Shown here piece after piece: positions 14,380 to 14,446 of a stretch of 14,446 nucleotides of DNA. Made by a program: the position numbers and the translations under genes. Numbering within the stretch: position 1 is the first letter of the stretch; each line of letters starts with the position of its first letter. The stretch lies in NCBI GenBank assembly GCA_002476625.1, contig DLLC01000054.1:28804-43249 (forward strand), in the 5' to 3' direction. The notes beneath the pieces were generated by a model. That model was not told where the DNA came from and searched no databases. It saw nothing but the letters and a program-made list of their open reading frames with translations. The stretch comes from Porphyromonadaceae bacterium UBA7572. Its GTDB lineage: Bacteria > Bacteroidota > Bacteroidia > Bacteroidales > Muribaculaceae.

Positions 14380-14424
14380 AACAATGGCGGTAACTATGTT
14401 TTTTTGTGGGTTATCGCCATTGTT
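14380..14424. repeat. 15-bp inverted repeat abutting the ldcA direct repeat
   Basis: AACAATGGCGGTAAC (14380-14394) pairs with GTTATCGCCATTGTT (14410-14424) with a single mismatch, around a 15-nt loop containing a run of T. It ends exactly one base before the repeated ldcA sequence begins at 14425. It lies just upstream of the ATPase gene's -33 box, so it could be an element end or an operator. Confidence 0.75.
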
Positions 14425-14446
14425 CAGATGCTGCACGAGTTTCTCG
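14425..14446 (+). repeat. Direct repeat copy 2 at the window edge
   Basis: This is an exact 22-base copy of ldcA codons 281 onward (12672-12693), in the same orientation, and it continues to the last base given. The distance between copies is 1753 bp. It may be the start of a second, displaced ldcA 3' end. Confidence 0.85.

Noticed and set aside
1..14446. CRISPR array, tRNA, rRNA or transposase
   Set aside because: I saw no regularly spaced repeats, no cloverleaf-like or rRNA segment, and no DDE, HUH or tyrosine/serine recombinase motifs in the plausible frames.

Overview
The window looks like chromosomal DNA of a Bacteroidota bacterium, most likely order Bacteroidales. Four of the five promoter candidates carry the -7 octamer TAATTTTG, a match to the Bacteroidales consensus TAnnTTTG, with a TTTG-like -33 box 19-21 bp away. 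Shine-Dalgarno sites are essentially absent. The suf genes are in the order sufB-C-D-S, and one secreted protein carries an EF-hand/dockerin-like repeat of the kind common in gut Bacteroidales. I cannot fix the genus from the sequence alone.

Layout. 1-333 is the C-terminal end of an unidentified + strand gene. Terminator-like hairpins (335-443) separate it from a minus-strand sufBCDS operon (465-5462), which encodes the SufBCD Fe-S scaffold and the SufS cysteine desulfurase. A divergent promoter region (5463-5644) also drives pgeF/yfiH on the + strand; its promoter lies so close to the ATG that the mRNA may be leaderless. A symmetric hairpin (6621-6661) separates pgeF from a convergent membrane pyrophosphatase (6694-9084). 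That enzyme looks like the divergent, Lys-containing class rather than the canonical Na+-PPase. After a 407-bp gene-free stretch come two minus-strand exported proteins. One combines a DnaJ-like Cys-rich module with a Ser tract and a C-terminal repeat domain. The other is a dockerin-like protein with a divergent polysaccharide deacetylase fold. Divergent from these is an exported LD-carboxypeptidase (S66 family, 11832-12827). The last gene (12850-14289, minus) is an AT-rich ATPase fused to a PD-(D/E)xK nuclease-like domain (ATPase_2/DUF234 type).

The most striking observation is at the right edge. The last 22 bases of the window (14425-14446) are an exact copy of an internal piece of the LD-carboxypeptidase gene (12672-12693). 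The copy starts immediately after a long imperfect inverted repeat (14380-14424). The ATPase gene therefore lies in a 1753-bp interval bounded by direct repeats of ldcA sequence. Codon choice inside ldcA also changes after 12672. Together these suggest a small ATPase/nuclease cassette that entered or recombined at ldcA and carried a replacement 3' end. A tandem duplication or an assembly artefact remain possible, because the repeat runs off the window.

The genes form no single pathway. The suf operon, pgeF and hppA are housekeeping functions (Fe-S assembly, purine nucleoside or peptidoglycan-precursor quality control, pyrophosphate-driven ion pumping). The central block is cell-envelope and secreted proteins, and the right end is accessory DNA.
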